A stretch of 64,000 nucleotides of DNA, from assembly GCF_004802635.2 (NCBI RefSeq), contig NZ_CP046052.1:3673501-3737500 (forward strand), written 5' to 3'. The DNA is from Methylocystis heyeri (GTDB taxonomy: Bacteria > Pseudomonadota > Alphaproteobacteria > Rhizobiales > Beijerinckiaceae). Under the pieces are notes generated by a model. The model was given only the letters and a program-made list of their open reading frames with translations, was not told where the DNA came from and ran no database searches. A program made the position numbers and the translations under genes. Below are positions 1 through 8,210 of the stretch, one piece after another (position 1 is the stretch's first letter; every line of letters begins with the position of its first letter).

Positions 1-1766
1 CGCTTTTCGATGACGTCTCTTATCTTTTCGTAGCTGTTCCAGGAGGGATTGCGGCCCCCGTTGGCGGCGCGCCAACGCAGTGCGAATTTGACCACCTCAT
101 TGCGGAAATCCTTGGGGTTTGCGATGCCGGCGGGCTTTTCTATCTTGGTCAGCTCCTGGTTGAGCAGCTCCCGGTCCAGCATTTGCCCCGTATCCGGGTC
201 CTTGAAATCCTGATCTTCGATCCAGGCGTCGGCGTAGTCGATGTAGCGGTCAAACAGGTTTTGGCCGTAATCCACATAGGATTCGAGATAGGCTTTCTGA
301 ATCTCGTTTCCAATGAATTCGGCGTAGCGGGGCGCGAGCTCCGCCTTGGTGAACTCGAGATAGCGCTTCTCGGTCTCGGGCGGCAGTTGTTCACGACGCA
401 CGCTCTGCTCCAGCACATACATAAGATGCACCGGATCGGCGGCGACTTCCACCGTGTCGTGGTTGAACGTCGCAGCCAGAACTTTGAAGGCGAAGCGGGT
501 GGAGAGGCCGTCCATTCCTTCGTCCATTCCGGCGGTTTCGCGATATTCCACCATGCTTCTTGCGCGCGGGTCGACCTCGCGCAGGCTTTCGCCGTTGTAG
601 ACCCGCATTTTGGAGAACAGATTGGAGTTCTCATGCGGCTTCAGCCGCGAAAGCACCGTGAACTGAGCCAGCATCTCCAGAGTTCCCGGCGCGCAGCTGG
701 CGCTGGCGAGTTCCGAGGTCTTCAGGAGCTTTTCATATATCCTCTCCTCCTCAGACACGCGCAGGCAATAAGGAACCTTGATCACATAGATGCGGTCTAT
801 GAACGCCTCATTGTTGCGGTTGGAGCGGAAACTCTGCCATTCAGATTCGTTGGAATGCGCCATCACTATGCCCGAGAACGGAATGGCGCCGATATTTTCC
901 GTCCCGATATAGTTGCCCTCCTGAGTCGCGGTCAGGAGCGGATGCAGCATTTTGATCGGCGCCTTGAACATCTCCACGAATTCGAGCAGGCCCTGGTTGG
1001 CGCGGTTGAGTCCGCCGGAATAGCTGTAGGCGTCCGGGTCCGCCTGGGCGAAGTCCTCCAGCTTGCGTATGTCCACCTTACCGACGAGCGAGGAAATGTC
1101 CTGGTTGTTCTCGTCGCCGGGCTCGGTCTTGGCGATTGCGACCTGGCGCAGCCGTGACGGCGTGAGCTTGACCACCGTGAAGCGCGTTATGTCTCCGCCG
1201 AATTCGTCGAGCCTGCGCAGGCACCAGGGGCTCATCAGGCCTGTCAGCCTTCGGCGGGGGACGCCGTATTTTTCCTCCAGCATGGCGCCGGCGGTCGCCG
1301 GATCGAACAGGCCGAGCGGGCTTTCGAAGACCGGGCTGATCTCCTGCCCCGCCTTCAGCACATAGATCGGGTTCTGCTCCATGAGAATCTTCAGCCTTTC
1401 GGCGAGGGAGGATTTGCCCCCGCCGACCGGCCCGAGCAGATAGAGAATCTGCTTGCGTTCCTCGAGACCCTGCGCGGCGTGACGAAAGAAACTGACGATG
1501 CGTTCGATCGTCTCTTCCATCCCGTAGAATTCCGCGAAGGCCGGGTAGATACGGATCGTCCGGTTCATGAAGATCCGACCGAGCCTCTGGTCCTTCGAAG
1601 TGTCGATGAGCTCCGGCTCGCCGATCGCGTCGAGAATTCTCTCGGCCGCGGTGGCGTAGACTTTGGGGTTCTCACGGCAAAGGTCGAGATAAGCCGAGAG
1701 CGGCATCTCGATCGAGCGACGCTCTTCGTACGACCTTGCGAATTGCGCAAATACGTCTGCTGTCAT
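1..1766 (-). CDS. prkA: PrkA family serine protein kinase (3' end beyond the window)
   Basis: Cytoplasmic serine kinase of the PrkA/YeaG family, an AAA-type ATPase fused to a kinase-like C-terminal domain and linked in other bacteria to stress and stationary-phase signalling. The reverse strand is open from the ATG at 1766 to base 1, giving 588 codons; family members are around 640-650 residues, so only the last part is missing. The N-terminus reads MTADVFAQFARSYEERR and a Walker A motif, LLGPVGGGKSSLAERLK, lies near residues 110-130. The usual partners (a DUF444 protein and SpoVR) would lie further left, outside the window, so the operon cannot be confirmed. The next upstream gene is about 600 bp away, so prkA probably has its own promoter. 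Family assignment is firm; the substrate is unknown. Confidence 0.93.
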   Translation of the reverse strand, partial: MTADVFAQFARSYEERRSIEMPLSAYLDLCRENPKVYATAAERILDAIGEPELIDTSKDQRLGRIFMNRTIRIYPAFAEFYGMEETIERIVSFFRHAAQGLEERKQILYLLGPVGGGKSSLAERLKILMEQNPIYVLKAGQEISPVFESPLGLFDPATAGAMLEEKYGVPRRRLTGLMSPWCLRRLDEFGGDITRFTVVKLTPSRLRQVAIAKTEPGDENNQDISSLVGKVDIRKLEDFAQADPDAYSYSGGLNRANQGLLEFVEMFKAPIKMLHPLLTATQEGNYIGTENIGAIPFSGIVMAHSNESEWQSFRSNRNNEAFIDRIYVIKVPYCLRVSEEERIYEKLLKTSELASASCAPGTLEMLAQFTVLSRLKPHENSNLFSKMRVYNGESLREVDPRARSMVEYRETAGMDEGMDGLSTRFAFKVLAATFNHDTVEVAADPVHLMYVLEQSVRREQLPPETEKRYLEFTKAELAPRYAEFIGNEIQKAYLESYVDYGQNLFDRYIDYADAWIEDQDFKDPDTGQMLDRELLNQELTKIEKPAGIANPKDFRNEVVKFALRWRAANGGRNPSWNSYEKIRDVIEK

Positions 1767-2370
1767 CACACCGCCACTTATTGAAGTTGAGTTTTTCACT
1801 CCAAGAGGAGGTCTTCCCGCAGCCTCCTTCTCCCTGAGTCATATGAGTAGCGCGCACGCATTAGCCAAGCCGGCACTCGGAGAAACTGGGGCAGCTCGGT
1901 TAATTCGGTTCGCCGCGACAGTAGACGGGCCTTCGCGATGAACCCGGTGCAAAATTCATCGATCCGACGCGATTTTTTCTTTGTGCGCCGATTTCCCCGG
2001 AATGCCCGCCCCGGCGCGTTCGTCTCAAAAAGACGCAATGTTTGGACCATTCAGTCCTTTCGACTCCATCGTGCTCAGGTTCAATCAGAGCCTTAGTCGC
2101 TGTTTGCGTACTTTACGCAATTTGCCGGGCGCGGGCCTTGTGCTCCAATTCAGGAGCACCCTGGATGTTCGCTTCTGCAAGGAAAGCGTGGAGTTGCAGG
2201 CGTCCACGCCTCTTTGGGGAAGGAGCGGCCAGGGTGCGCCGCTCGCCGCTGCAGAAGCGGAGACCGAAGCTTTTCGGCGCCGAAATATCCCGCGCATTGT
2301 CGCATGGATGGGCGCCGGTGGGAGACCGGCGATTTAGACGGCGCCAGATGACGGAGCGTTCGAGGTAAGC
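1767..2370. other. 604-bp intergenic region upstream of prkA
   Basis: I see no convincing gene here. The overlapping frames in 1981-2400 on both strands have atypical composition and no recognisable domain. Visible structures: an inverted repeat at 1807-1830 (GGAGG / CCTCC) in the prkA leader; a perfect 7-bp inverted repeat with a 3-nt centre at 2104-2120 (TTGCGTA-ctt-TACGCAA); and a GC hairpin at 2313-2331 (CGCCGGT / ACCGGCG) just before the small gene at 2371. The region probably holds the prkA promoter and leader, but I cannot assign a sigma factor. Confidence 0.4.
2104..2120. repeat. Palindrome TTGCGTA-N3-TACGCAA
   Basis: A perfect 7-bp inverted repeat separated by three bases in the long prkA upstream region. 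It could be an operator for a dimeric regulator or a short hairpin. I do not recognise the binding protein, and one palindrome of this length is weak evidence. Confidence 0.3.
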
Positions 2371-2598
2371 ATGACGCATTCACAAGATCACCTATCCTGC
2401 GCGACAAAGGCTCTCGAGAATTTCGAGCGCTGTTTTGGCTGCAATAAGGCCGATGCGATCTCCGATCTGATCTCCGATCTAGGCCATCTCGCAGATCAGC
2501 TCGGACTCGACTATATGCAGGAAGTGGAGAGAGGAGTGGGACATTGGCGCGCGGAGCGCGGCGCGCCTCTCGACGCCGTAACCGTCGATCTCACATAG
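2371..2598 (+). CDS. Small protein of unknown function (75 aa)
   Basis: An ATG at 2371 is preceded by GAGGTAAGC, an acceptable ribosome binding site, and opens a 75-residue acidic protein with two cysteines close together (CNKAD and LSCA, residues 10-27) and a helical pattern (DLISDLGHLADQLGLDYMQEV). No signal peptide or membrane segment is visible. It ends 34 bp before the asparaginase gene on the same strand, so co-transcription is possible. I do not recognise a family. It is kept because start, length and composition look like a real small gene. Confidence 0.55.
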   Translation: MTHSQDHLSCATKALENFERCFGCNKADAISDLISDLGHLADQLGLDYMQEVERGVGHWRAERGAPLDAVTVDLT

Positions 2599-2632
2599 CC
2601 GCGCCAGCGTCGGAACGCGCGGGGGCTGTGGC

Positions 2633-3523
2633 GTGAACGATTTTTCCCTGACGATCCATGGCGGGGCCGGCGCTCTCCTCCCGAGCGACGGCTATGCGGA
2701 GTCATTGCGGCGCATTGTCGACTCCGGCGCGCGCCTCCTCGCGAGCGGGGGATCGGCCCTCGACGCCGTCTCCCACTGCGTGGCCCTGCTCGAGGACGAT
2801 CCGCTCTACAACGCCGGCCGCGGCGCCGTGCTCGACGCCGAAGGCGAGGTTCGCCTCGATGCGTCGATCATGGACGGGCGCAATCTCGCCGCCGGCGCCG
2901 TGGCGGGGGTTCGCGGCGTGAAGAACCCGGTTCTGCTGGCCCGGGCCGTCATGGAAAGAACTCCTCACGTCCTCTTGATCGGAACCGGGGCGGAGAATTT
3001 CGGCCGCGCCCAGGGCGCGCTTTTTGAAAGGCCGGAATATTTCCTGACTGAAAGGCGCGTCCGCGAGCTTGCGGCCATAAAGCGACGCGGCGCAGACGAC
3101 GCGGGAACGCCGATGGGCACGGTCGGCGCGGTCGCACGCGATCGATGGGGCGATCTCGCCGCCGCGACCTCCACGGGCGGCCTCGCCGGCCAGCTCGGAG
3201 GCCGGGTAGGCGATTCTCCGATTATCGGGGCCGGCGCCGTCGCCGACAATGCGAGCTGCGCAGTCTCGTGCACGGGCGCGGGCGAGCATTTCATCAAAAC
3301 CTCCCTCGCCAGAATGGCCGCGTTCAACATAGAGTTTCGCAATATGCAGGCCCTTGACGCCGCTCGCGAGACCTTGCGCTATCTCGTCGACAGGATTGGA
3401 GGAGTCGGCGGCTTCATCCTCGTCGACCGCCACGGCCGTTGCGCGCAAGCCCATTCGACTCCGGGGATGCTCTTCGCAAAGATCGAAAACGGCGAGATCG
3501 TCGTTCGGATGAAATCTGAGTAA
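2633..3523 (+). CDS. iaaA: Isoaspartyl peptidase / plant-type L-asparaginase
   Basis: Ntn-hydrolase of the plant-type asparaginase family (EcAIII-like). It hydrolyses isoaspartyl dipeptides and L-asparagine after autoproteolytic cleavage into alpha and beta chains. The 296-residue length fits the precursor. The N-terminus carries the family glycine stretch (TIHGGAGALLPSDG), and GTPMGTVGAVARD near residues 158-170 holds the threonine that becomes the catalytic N-terminus of the beta chain. GAGAVADNASCAVSCTGAGE matches the downstream substrate-binding loop. The start is GTG at 2633. It follows a small gene of unknown function; no regulator is adjacent. Family certain, substrate preference not resolved. 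Confidence 0.9.
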   Translation: MNDFSLTIHGGAGALLPSDGYAESLRRIVDSGARLLASGGSALDAVSHCVALLEDDPLYNAGRGAVLDAEGEVRLDASIMDGRNLAAGAVAGVRGVKNPVLLARAVMERTPHVLLIGTGAENFGRAQGALFERPEYFLTERRVRELAAIKRRGADDAGTPMGTVGAVARDRWGDLAAATSTGGLAGQLGGRVGDSPIIGAGAVADNASCAVSCTGAGEHFIKTSLARMAAFNIEFRNMQALDAARETLRYLVDRIGGVGGFILVDRHGRCAQAHSTPGMLFAKIENGEIVVRMKSE

Positions 3524-3727
3524 CCGCGCCGGAACTGAAATTCGCGGTCAATGCGTACGTGGCGCAGGCCGCTTGTTCGCCTGCGCTTTTCGTCTAAATG
3601 ACTCTTGCGGACGGATACGGCGGGATGTCATGCCGATGAGCGCGATGGCTCCGAAGCGGAAACCCGCTTGTTCAAAGCTTTGGATTTTGGCGGCGCGCGT
3701 TTCCGCGCGTGTGGCTGGAGGGTAGTC

Positions 3728-3925
3728 ATGGCCGACTCTGGTCAGAGGCGAGTCGACTCCCGACGATTCATTCCCAAAAAATGCGTGGTGGATCCGGCGG
3801 CGGCGGATAGCGCCGCGACCGCGGAATCGATCGCGTCCTATGGGACCCAGTCGACCGAACAGACGGAGTCTGTCGCTCCGCCGCTGAAAAAATTGAAGAA
3901 ATGGTCGAGGTCCGAGCTCGGCTGA
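3728..3925 (+). CDS. Possible small basic protein (65 aa)
   Basis: In the 448-bp gap between the asparaginase and the BrkB gene an ATG at 3728 lies five bases after GGAGGG, a good ribosome binding site. It gives 65 residues starting MADSGQRRVDSRRFIPKK and ending with a lysine-rich tail (PLKKLKKWSRSELG). The frame is open further upstream to 3605, but that part looks non-coding. No family recognised; the protein would be cytoplasmic and hydrophilic. The rest of the gap shows no other feature. Low confidence. Confidence 0.35.
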   Translation: MADSGQRRVDSRRFIPKKCVVDPAAADSAATAESIASYGTQSTEQTESVAPPLKKLKKWSRSELG

Positions 3926-3971
3926 CGGTTCGCAAATCGGCGCAGATCTCCGACACAAAGAGGCTCGCCCC

Positions 3972-4901
3972 ATGAACCTCGCATCGAAACGGAGTTCTGT
4001 CGCTTCTTCCCCGGGAAGGCCCGCCGCCGAGGGAGCGGCGCCGGGCCCGAGGCTCGGATGGGCCGGCGTCGCCAGGCGAACCTTCGATAATATTTTCGAT
4101 CACAGGCTGTTGTCGATCGCGGGCGGGGTCTCCTTTTTCGCGCTTTTCGCTCTGTTTCCGGCAATCGCGGCTCTCGTTGCGGTCTATTCGCTGTTTTCCG
4201 ATCCAAACACGATAGCGGCGCATCTGCAGGCGCTCTCCAAAGTAGCGCCCAGCGGCGCAATCTCCGTGGTCGACGAGCAGCTGAAGCGTGTGGCGGCGCA
4301 GGGAAGCGCGACGCTCGGCTTTGCTTCCATCGTAGGCTTTCTTGTTTCGCTGTGGAGCGCCAATGCGGCCACGAAGGCGATTTTCGACGCCCTCAACGTC
4401 GTTTACGAGGAGCGTGAAAGCAGAGGCTTTTTTCGCCTGAACGCAATTTCGCTGGTTTTCACTTTGCTCGGCATTGTTTTCGTGTCGGCCGCGATCGCGG
4501 TGATGATCGGGCTGCCGCCGTTGCTGTCGCATCTGGGCGCGCCGGACGAGATCATGAAGTTGGTCAATATCTCGAGATGGCCTTTGATGCTCATAGTCTT
4601 CTGCATCGCCGTGGCCTTCCTTTATCGCTTCGGGCCCGACCGGACGCATGCGCGCTGGCGATGGATCAGCTGGGGCGGCGCCTTTGCGGGAATAGGCTGG
4701 ATCATCGTGTCCCTGCTGTTCACCTTCTATGCGGAGCATTTCGGCCGTTTCAACGAAACCTACGGATCGCTCGGCGCCGTGATCGGCTTCATGATCTGGG
4801 TCTGGATATCGAATGTCGTGCTTCTTTTGGGCGGTGAAATCGACGCGGTGATCGAACGGCGGCCGCAGCAGGATCACGAACGTCAGGCTTCGCGAATCTG
4901 A
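3972..4901 (+). CDS. YihY/BrkB family inner-membrane protein
   Basis: Integral membrane protein of the YihY/virulence factor BrkB family, once misnamed RNase BN; its transport or envelope role is not settled. It has 309 residues. A hydrophilic N-terminal 40 residues are followed by about six hydrophobic segments, including LSIAGGVSFFALFALFPAI (the conserved first helix), LGFASIVGFLVSLWSANA, LVFTLLGIVFVSAAIAVMI, a helix near LMLIVFCIAVAFLYRFGPD, and YGSLGAVIGFMIWVWIS near the C-terminus, which is typical of the family. The ATG at 3972 is the only good start. It stands alone between the small ORF and a permease gene on the same strand. Confidence 0.88.
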   Translation: MNLASKRSSVASSPGRPAAEGAAPGPRLGWAGVARRTFDNIFDHRLLSIAGGVSFFALFALFPAIAALVAVYSLFSDPNTIAAHLQALSKVAPSGAISVVDEQLKRVAAQGSATLGFASIVGFLVSLWSANAATKAIFDALNVVYEERESRGFFRLNAISLVFTLLGIVFVSAAIAVMIGLPPLLSHLGAPDEIMKLVNISRWPLMLIVFCIAVAFLYRFGPDRTHARWRWISWGGAFAGIGWIIVSLLFTFYAEHFGRFNETYGSLGAVIGFMIWVWISNVVLLLGGEIDAVIERRPQQDHERQASRI

Positions 4902-5044
4902 AAGAAGCGGGTTCGAAGAGATTACGTTTCAATCCCGAGGGCCCACGCCTCGGCGATGTTGGAACCAAGGGGCGCTTTCCCTGTTACTCCGACAATGGCG
5001 GGCGTTTCCGAAAGGCAGCCCATGTCGATCGCGAGCCTCGGCGC

Positions 5045-6148
5045 ATGAGGGAAGAACCATCTCCGCAAGAGAGATCGGATTCGTCCATGAGCGGAAGGGC
5101 CGAGCGCCAGGCAGTCGCCCCGCGGGCAGAAGAGCCGCATTTCGTTTCGCTGTGGATCGCCTTGATCGTCGGCGCAGTCGTGCTGCATGAACTGCAATGG
5201 ATTCTCCTGCCATTCGTCATCGCCGGTCTGGTCGCTTTCCTGTGCACGCCTCTGGTCGATCGCCTTGGGCGCGGAAAATCGCATGGCGCGGCGACTGTGG
5301 CGGTGTTTCTCGTCATTGTCGGCGCCCTTGCGGCGCTGGGCCTGCTCGGAGCGCCGCCTCTCGCGCGGGAGCTCGCCCGCCTCGTGACGGACATGCGTCA
5401 CACTTTCGAAATTCTGGCCAAGAGCACTGTGGGCGACGGAAACGTCAGCCTGTTTGGCCAGAGCATGAACGCCGAACAAATTGCGCAAGCGGCGACGGAC
5501 GGCGTTCGTTCATGGATCGAACAGCCGGAACGCGTTCTCGCCCTCGGCGGCGTCGGCTTCGCCGGCCTGTTCGGCATGTTTCTGACCTGCGTGCTGCTGT
5601 TCTATCTGCTCCTGAGCGGACGGCGCATCATGGCCGGACTGATCTGGCTGGCGCCGCCCGAACGGCGGCCGCTGGTCGCGGAAACGCTCCGGCGACTCGA
5701 TCCGGTTCTGAGGCGTTACTTCATAGGCGTCGTGATCGTCGTCATCTATGCGACGCTGGCGGCTTATGCCGGACTGGGGCTGATGCTCGGCATCCGCCAC
5801 GCTGCTTTCCTCGCGCTCCTGACCGGACTGCTCGAAATGGTCCCCGTCGTAGGGCCGGCGGCATCCGCGCTGATCGCAGGACTCGTCGCCATTCGTCACG
5901 CCACGGGCATAGGACCGATCATCGGCTACGCCGTCTATGTCGCCGTTCTTCGTCTTTCCATCGACCAGCTGCTCGGTCCTCTGGTGCTGGGCGTTGCGGC
6001 GCAACTTCATCCCGTGGCGATCATCTTCGCATTTCTGGCCGGCGGAGCCCTCTTCGGCATTCCCGGAGTCATACTCGCCGCGCCCATGTTTCTGGTCGTG
6101 AAGGTTTCGCTCGCGACCTGGCGCAAGGAACCATTGCCGAGAGCGTGA
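5045..6148 (+). CDS. AI-2E family (PerM/TqsA-like) transporter
   Basis: Polytopic permease of the AI-2E/PerM superfamily (PF01594), members of which export autoinducer-2 or act as ion/H+ antiporters. It has 367 residues with seven to eight predicted helices. A pair of N-terminal helices (FVSLWIALIVGAVVLHELQW, ILLPFVIAGLVAFLCTPLVD) precedes a soluble central segment (residues 110-160), then a helix-rich C-terminal half with the family-typical LLEMVPVVGPAASALIAGLV and FGIPGVILAAPMFLVVKV. ATG at 5045 is used; ATG at 5090 is a plausible shorter start. A second, different member lies at 11721. Substrate unknown. Confidence 0.85.
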   Translation: MREEPSPQERSDSSMSGRAERQAVAPRAEEPHFVSLWIALIVGAVVLHELQWILLPFVIAGLVAFLCTPLVDRLGRGKSHGAATVAVFLVIVGALAALGLLGAPPLARELARLVTDMRHTFEILAKSTVGDGNVSLFGQSMNAEQIAQAATDGVRSWIEQPERVLALGGVGFAGLFGMFLTCVLLFYLLLSGRRIMAGLIWLAPPERRPLVAETLRRLDPVLRRYFIGVVIVVIYATLAAYAGLGLMLGIRHAAFLALLTGLLEMVPVVGPAASALIAGLVAIRHATGIGPIIGYAVYVAVLRLSIDQLLGPLVLGVAAQLHPVAIIFAFLAGGALFGIPGVILAAPMFLVVKVSLATWRKEPLPRA

Positions 6149-6176
6149 TCGCAAAACGGAAGGAGGAAACGAAGCC

Positions 6177-7442
6177 ATGTTCGTTCGGCGAAAAGCTCTG
6201 CATTATCTTCGATCCAGGCTCGCGCCCGACCCGCCGTCCTTGCGGATCGTGTTCTGGGACGGGCAAAGCTATGATTTTGTCGATGCGCCCAGGGCGACCA
6301 TCAGAATCTCTTCGCCGACAATCCTGAAAGCGCTCGTAAGGGGAAATTTCGAGGAGCTGGCCAGGGCCTATGTCGCTGGCGAGATCGAGGCGGAGGGGCC
6401 GATTTCGGAAGTGGTGGACGCCGGCGCGGGGCTCGCGGAAAGCCTGGAGACCCTCTCCTTCCTGGCGCGCGCCCGAGGCCTCGCGCGTTTCATTCCTTTT
6501 CCGAGATCGCGCCGGAAGGAAGCGGCCGACGCCGCCTATCACTACAATCTCTCGAATGATTTCTATCGGCTCTGGCTCGACGACAGAATGATCTACAGCT
6601 GCGCCTATTTCCGTAGCGGAAGGGAGGATATTCACACCGCTCAGTTGCAAAAGCTCGATCATGTCTGCTGCAAGCTCATGCTGCGCCCGGGCGACAGCTT
6701 CCTGGACGTCGGCTGCGGCTGGGGAGGCTTGCTGCGCTGGGCCGCGCGCTGCTACGGTGCGAGGGCGTTGGGCGTGACGGTCAGCGATCGTCAGTTCGCC
6801 TACGCCCGGGAGCAATTCAAGGCAATCGGCGCGGGCGCCGCGATCGAAGTGAGGCTCGACGACTTTCGCGACCTGAAAGGGATGCAGTTCGACAAGATCG
6901 CTTCTGTCGGCATGTATGAGCATGTGGGAGAGCGCAATCTTTCCGACTATTTTCGCACTGTATCGAAACTGCTGCGACCGGGCGGAGTCTTTCTCAACCA
7001 CGGCGTCGTGGCGGGAGCCTCCGTCGGTCGATCTTCCGGGCCGGCCGGCGGCGGCTTCATAGAGAAATATGTTTTTCCGGGAGGATCGATCTCGCCTCTC
7101 TCGCGTTTGATGGCCGAAATCCCTTCGGCCGGGCTCGAAATAATCGACGTCGAAGATCTGCGTCCACATTATGCGAGGACACTACGACTGTGGTCGCAAC
7201 GTCTCGAAGAGCGTCGCGACGAAGCGACGAGATTGATAGGACCGGAACGCTATCGCATCTGGCGCGCGTATCTCGCGGGGATGGCCTACGCTTTTGAAAG
7301 AGGCTGGCTGTCGATTGCTCAGATACTCGCCTGCAAGCCGCTGGAGGGCCATTCCGTCAGTCGCCCGTGGACGCGGGAATATCAATATGATCTCAACCCC
7401 GCTCCCCCGATGAGCGGAGACATCAGTACACACAACGATTGA
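6177..7442 (+). CDS. Cyclopropane-fatty-acyl-phospholipid synthase family methyltransferase
   Basis: SAM-dependent methyltransferase of the CFA/mycolic acid synthase family, expected to methylenate unsaturated acyl chains of membrane phospholipids. It has 421 residues. The N-terminal lipid-binding region (residues 1-110) precedes the class I methyltransferase fold: YHYNLSNDFYRLWLDDRMIYSCAYF (shown in two motifs: YHYNLSNDFY and MIYSCAYF) is the CFA hallmark, FLDVGCGWGGLLRWA is the SAM-binding loop, and GMYEHVGERN holds the family glutamate and histidine. It starts 28 bp after the permease gene and is followed by the YkoP-like/hopanoid genes on the same strand. That makes a membrane-lipid remodelling neighbourhood likely, but a shared transcript is inference. 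Confidence 0.88.
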   Translation: MFVRRKALHYLRSRLAPDPPSLRIVFWDGQSYDFVDAPRATIRISSPTILKALVRGNFEELARAYVAGEIEAEGPISEVVDAGAGLAESLETLSFLARARGLARFIPFPRSRRKEAADAAYHYNLSNDFYRLWLDDRMIYSCAYFRSGREDIHTAQLQKLDHVCCKLMLRPGDSFLDVGCGWGGLLRWAARCYGARALGVTVSDRQFAYAREQFKAIGAGAAIEVRLDDFRDLKGMQFDKIASVGMYEHVGERNLSDYFRTVSKLLRPGGVFLNHGVVAGASVGRSSGPAGGGFIEKYVFPGGSISPLSRLMAEIPSAGLEIIDVEDLRPHYARTLRLWSQRLEERRDEATRLIGPERYRIWRAYLAGMAYAFERGWLSIAQILACKPLEGHSVSRPWTREYQYDLNPAPPMSGDISTHND

Positions 7443-7499
7443 CCGCGTTGCGTTGCGCTGCTTCCCTGATCGTTCGGATTACATGGGTCGCTTTCGCTA

Positions 7500-8210
7500 A
7501 TGAACAGCATCGAAGACATGCTTCATCGAGCTCCGGCGCCCGGCCTGCGCCATTCTCTGGCCCAACGCGCTCTCGGCGTTCTCGATCGGCGTCTGCGCGA
7601 GAGACTCGGCGTAGTCGAATATTCCGATTCATCGCGTTGCGTTTTTCGCATTCAACTGATCGCGAGCGACGAAGCCATTATGCTGGGAGACGGGACTCTC
7701 GTGCGGGCGGGCGAGCGGCTCATCGATCTTCACATCTGGAACGAACATGTTCCGTCCACGGGCGACCAGGGCCCGACCATGGGCTTCATCCGCCGCTTGA
7801 ACGGCCAGATCGATTTTTCGCTCGCCGAACTCGCGGATCATCTCGAAAAGCGCGAAGATCTGAACGATGTGAAGGCGATCCGCGGCAATCTCGTTTTCGC
7901 TTCGAGAAGCCGGATCGCGCAGCTTGCGCGAATCGCCTCCGCTTACGGCTTTGAGCATATCCCTCGCCAGGTCGCGCCTACGATCGCCGAACGCCTGCAT
8001 ATCTTCGGCGAAAATATCCTTGTTTCAATGCTCGTCTTCATGCGCAATCCGAAAACGCTGCGGCGCGATACGCTCGCGCGCGACCGCACCCGGACTTTTC
8101 TTTCGCGGCAGGCGCTGCAGCGACGATATCCGCCATCGGGCCGCTCTGGAGGCGAGAGGGAAGAGAAAACGGGAAGAGTAGGCGACGCTGCATTGCGGCG
8201 CTCGCTGTGA
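7500..8210 (+). CDS. YkoP-like domain protein upstream of hpnI
   Basis: A 236-residue soluble protein. Its central part (VFRIQLIASDEAIMLGDGT, RLIDLHIWNEH, then DVKAIRGN) resembles the YkoP family of Firmicutes, whose function is unclear. This region corresponds to residues 47-145. The C-terminal 40 residues are basic and low in complexity. Its stop overlaps the GTG start of hpnI by four bases (GTGA), so it is translationally coupled to the hopanoid glycosyltransferase and probably acts in the same lipid pathway. The ATG at 7500 is chosen; one at 7482 is possible. The YkoP resemblance is from memory of the motif pattern, with moderate confidence. Confidence 0.6.
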   Translation: MNSIEDMLHRAPAPGLRHSLAQRALGVLDRRLRERLGVVEYSDSSRCVFRIQLIASDEAIMLGDGTLVRAGERLIDLHIWNEHVPSTGDQGPTMGFIRRLNGQIDFSLAELADHLEKREDLNDVKAIRGNLVFASRSRIAQLARIASAYGFEHIPRQVAPTIAERLHIFGENILVSMLVFMRNPKTLRRDTLARDRTRTFLSRQALQRRYPPSGRSGGEREEKTGRVGDAALRRSL

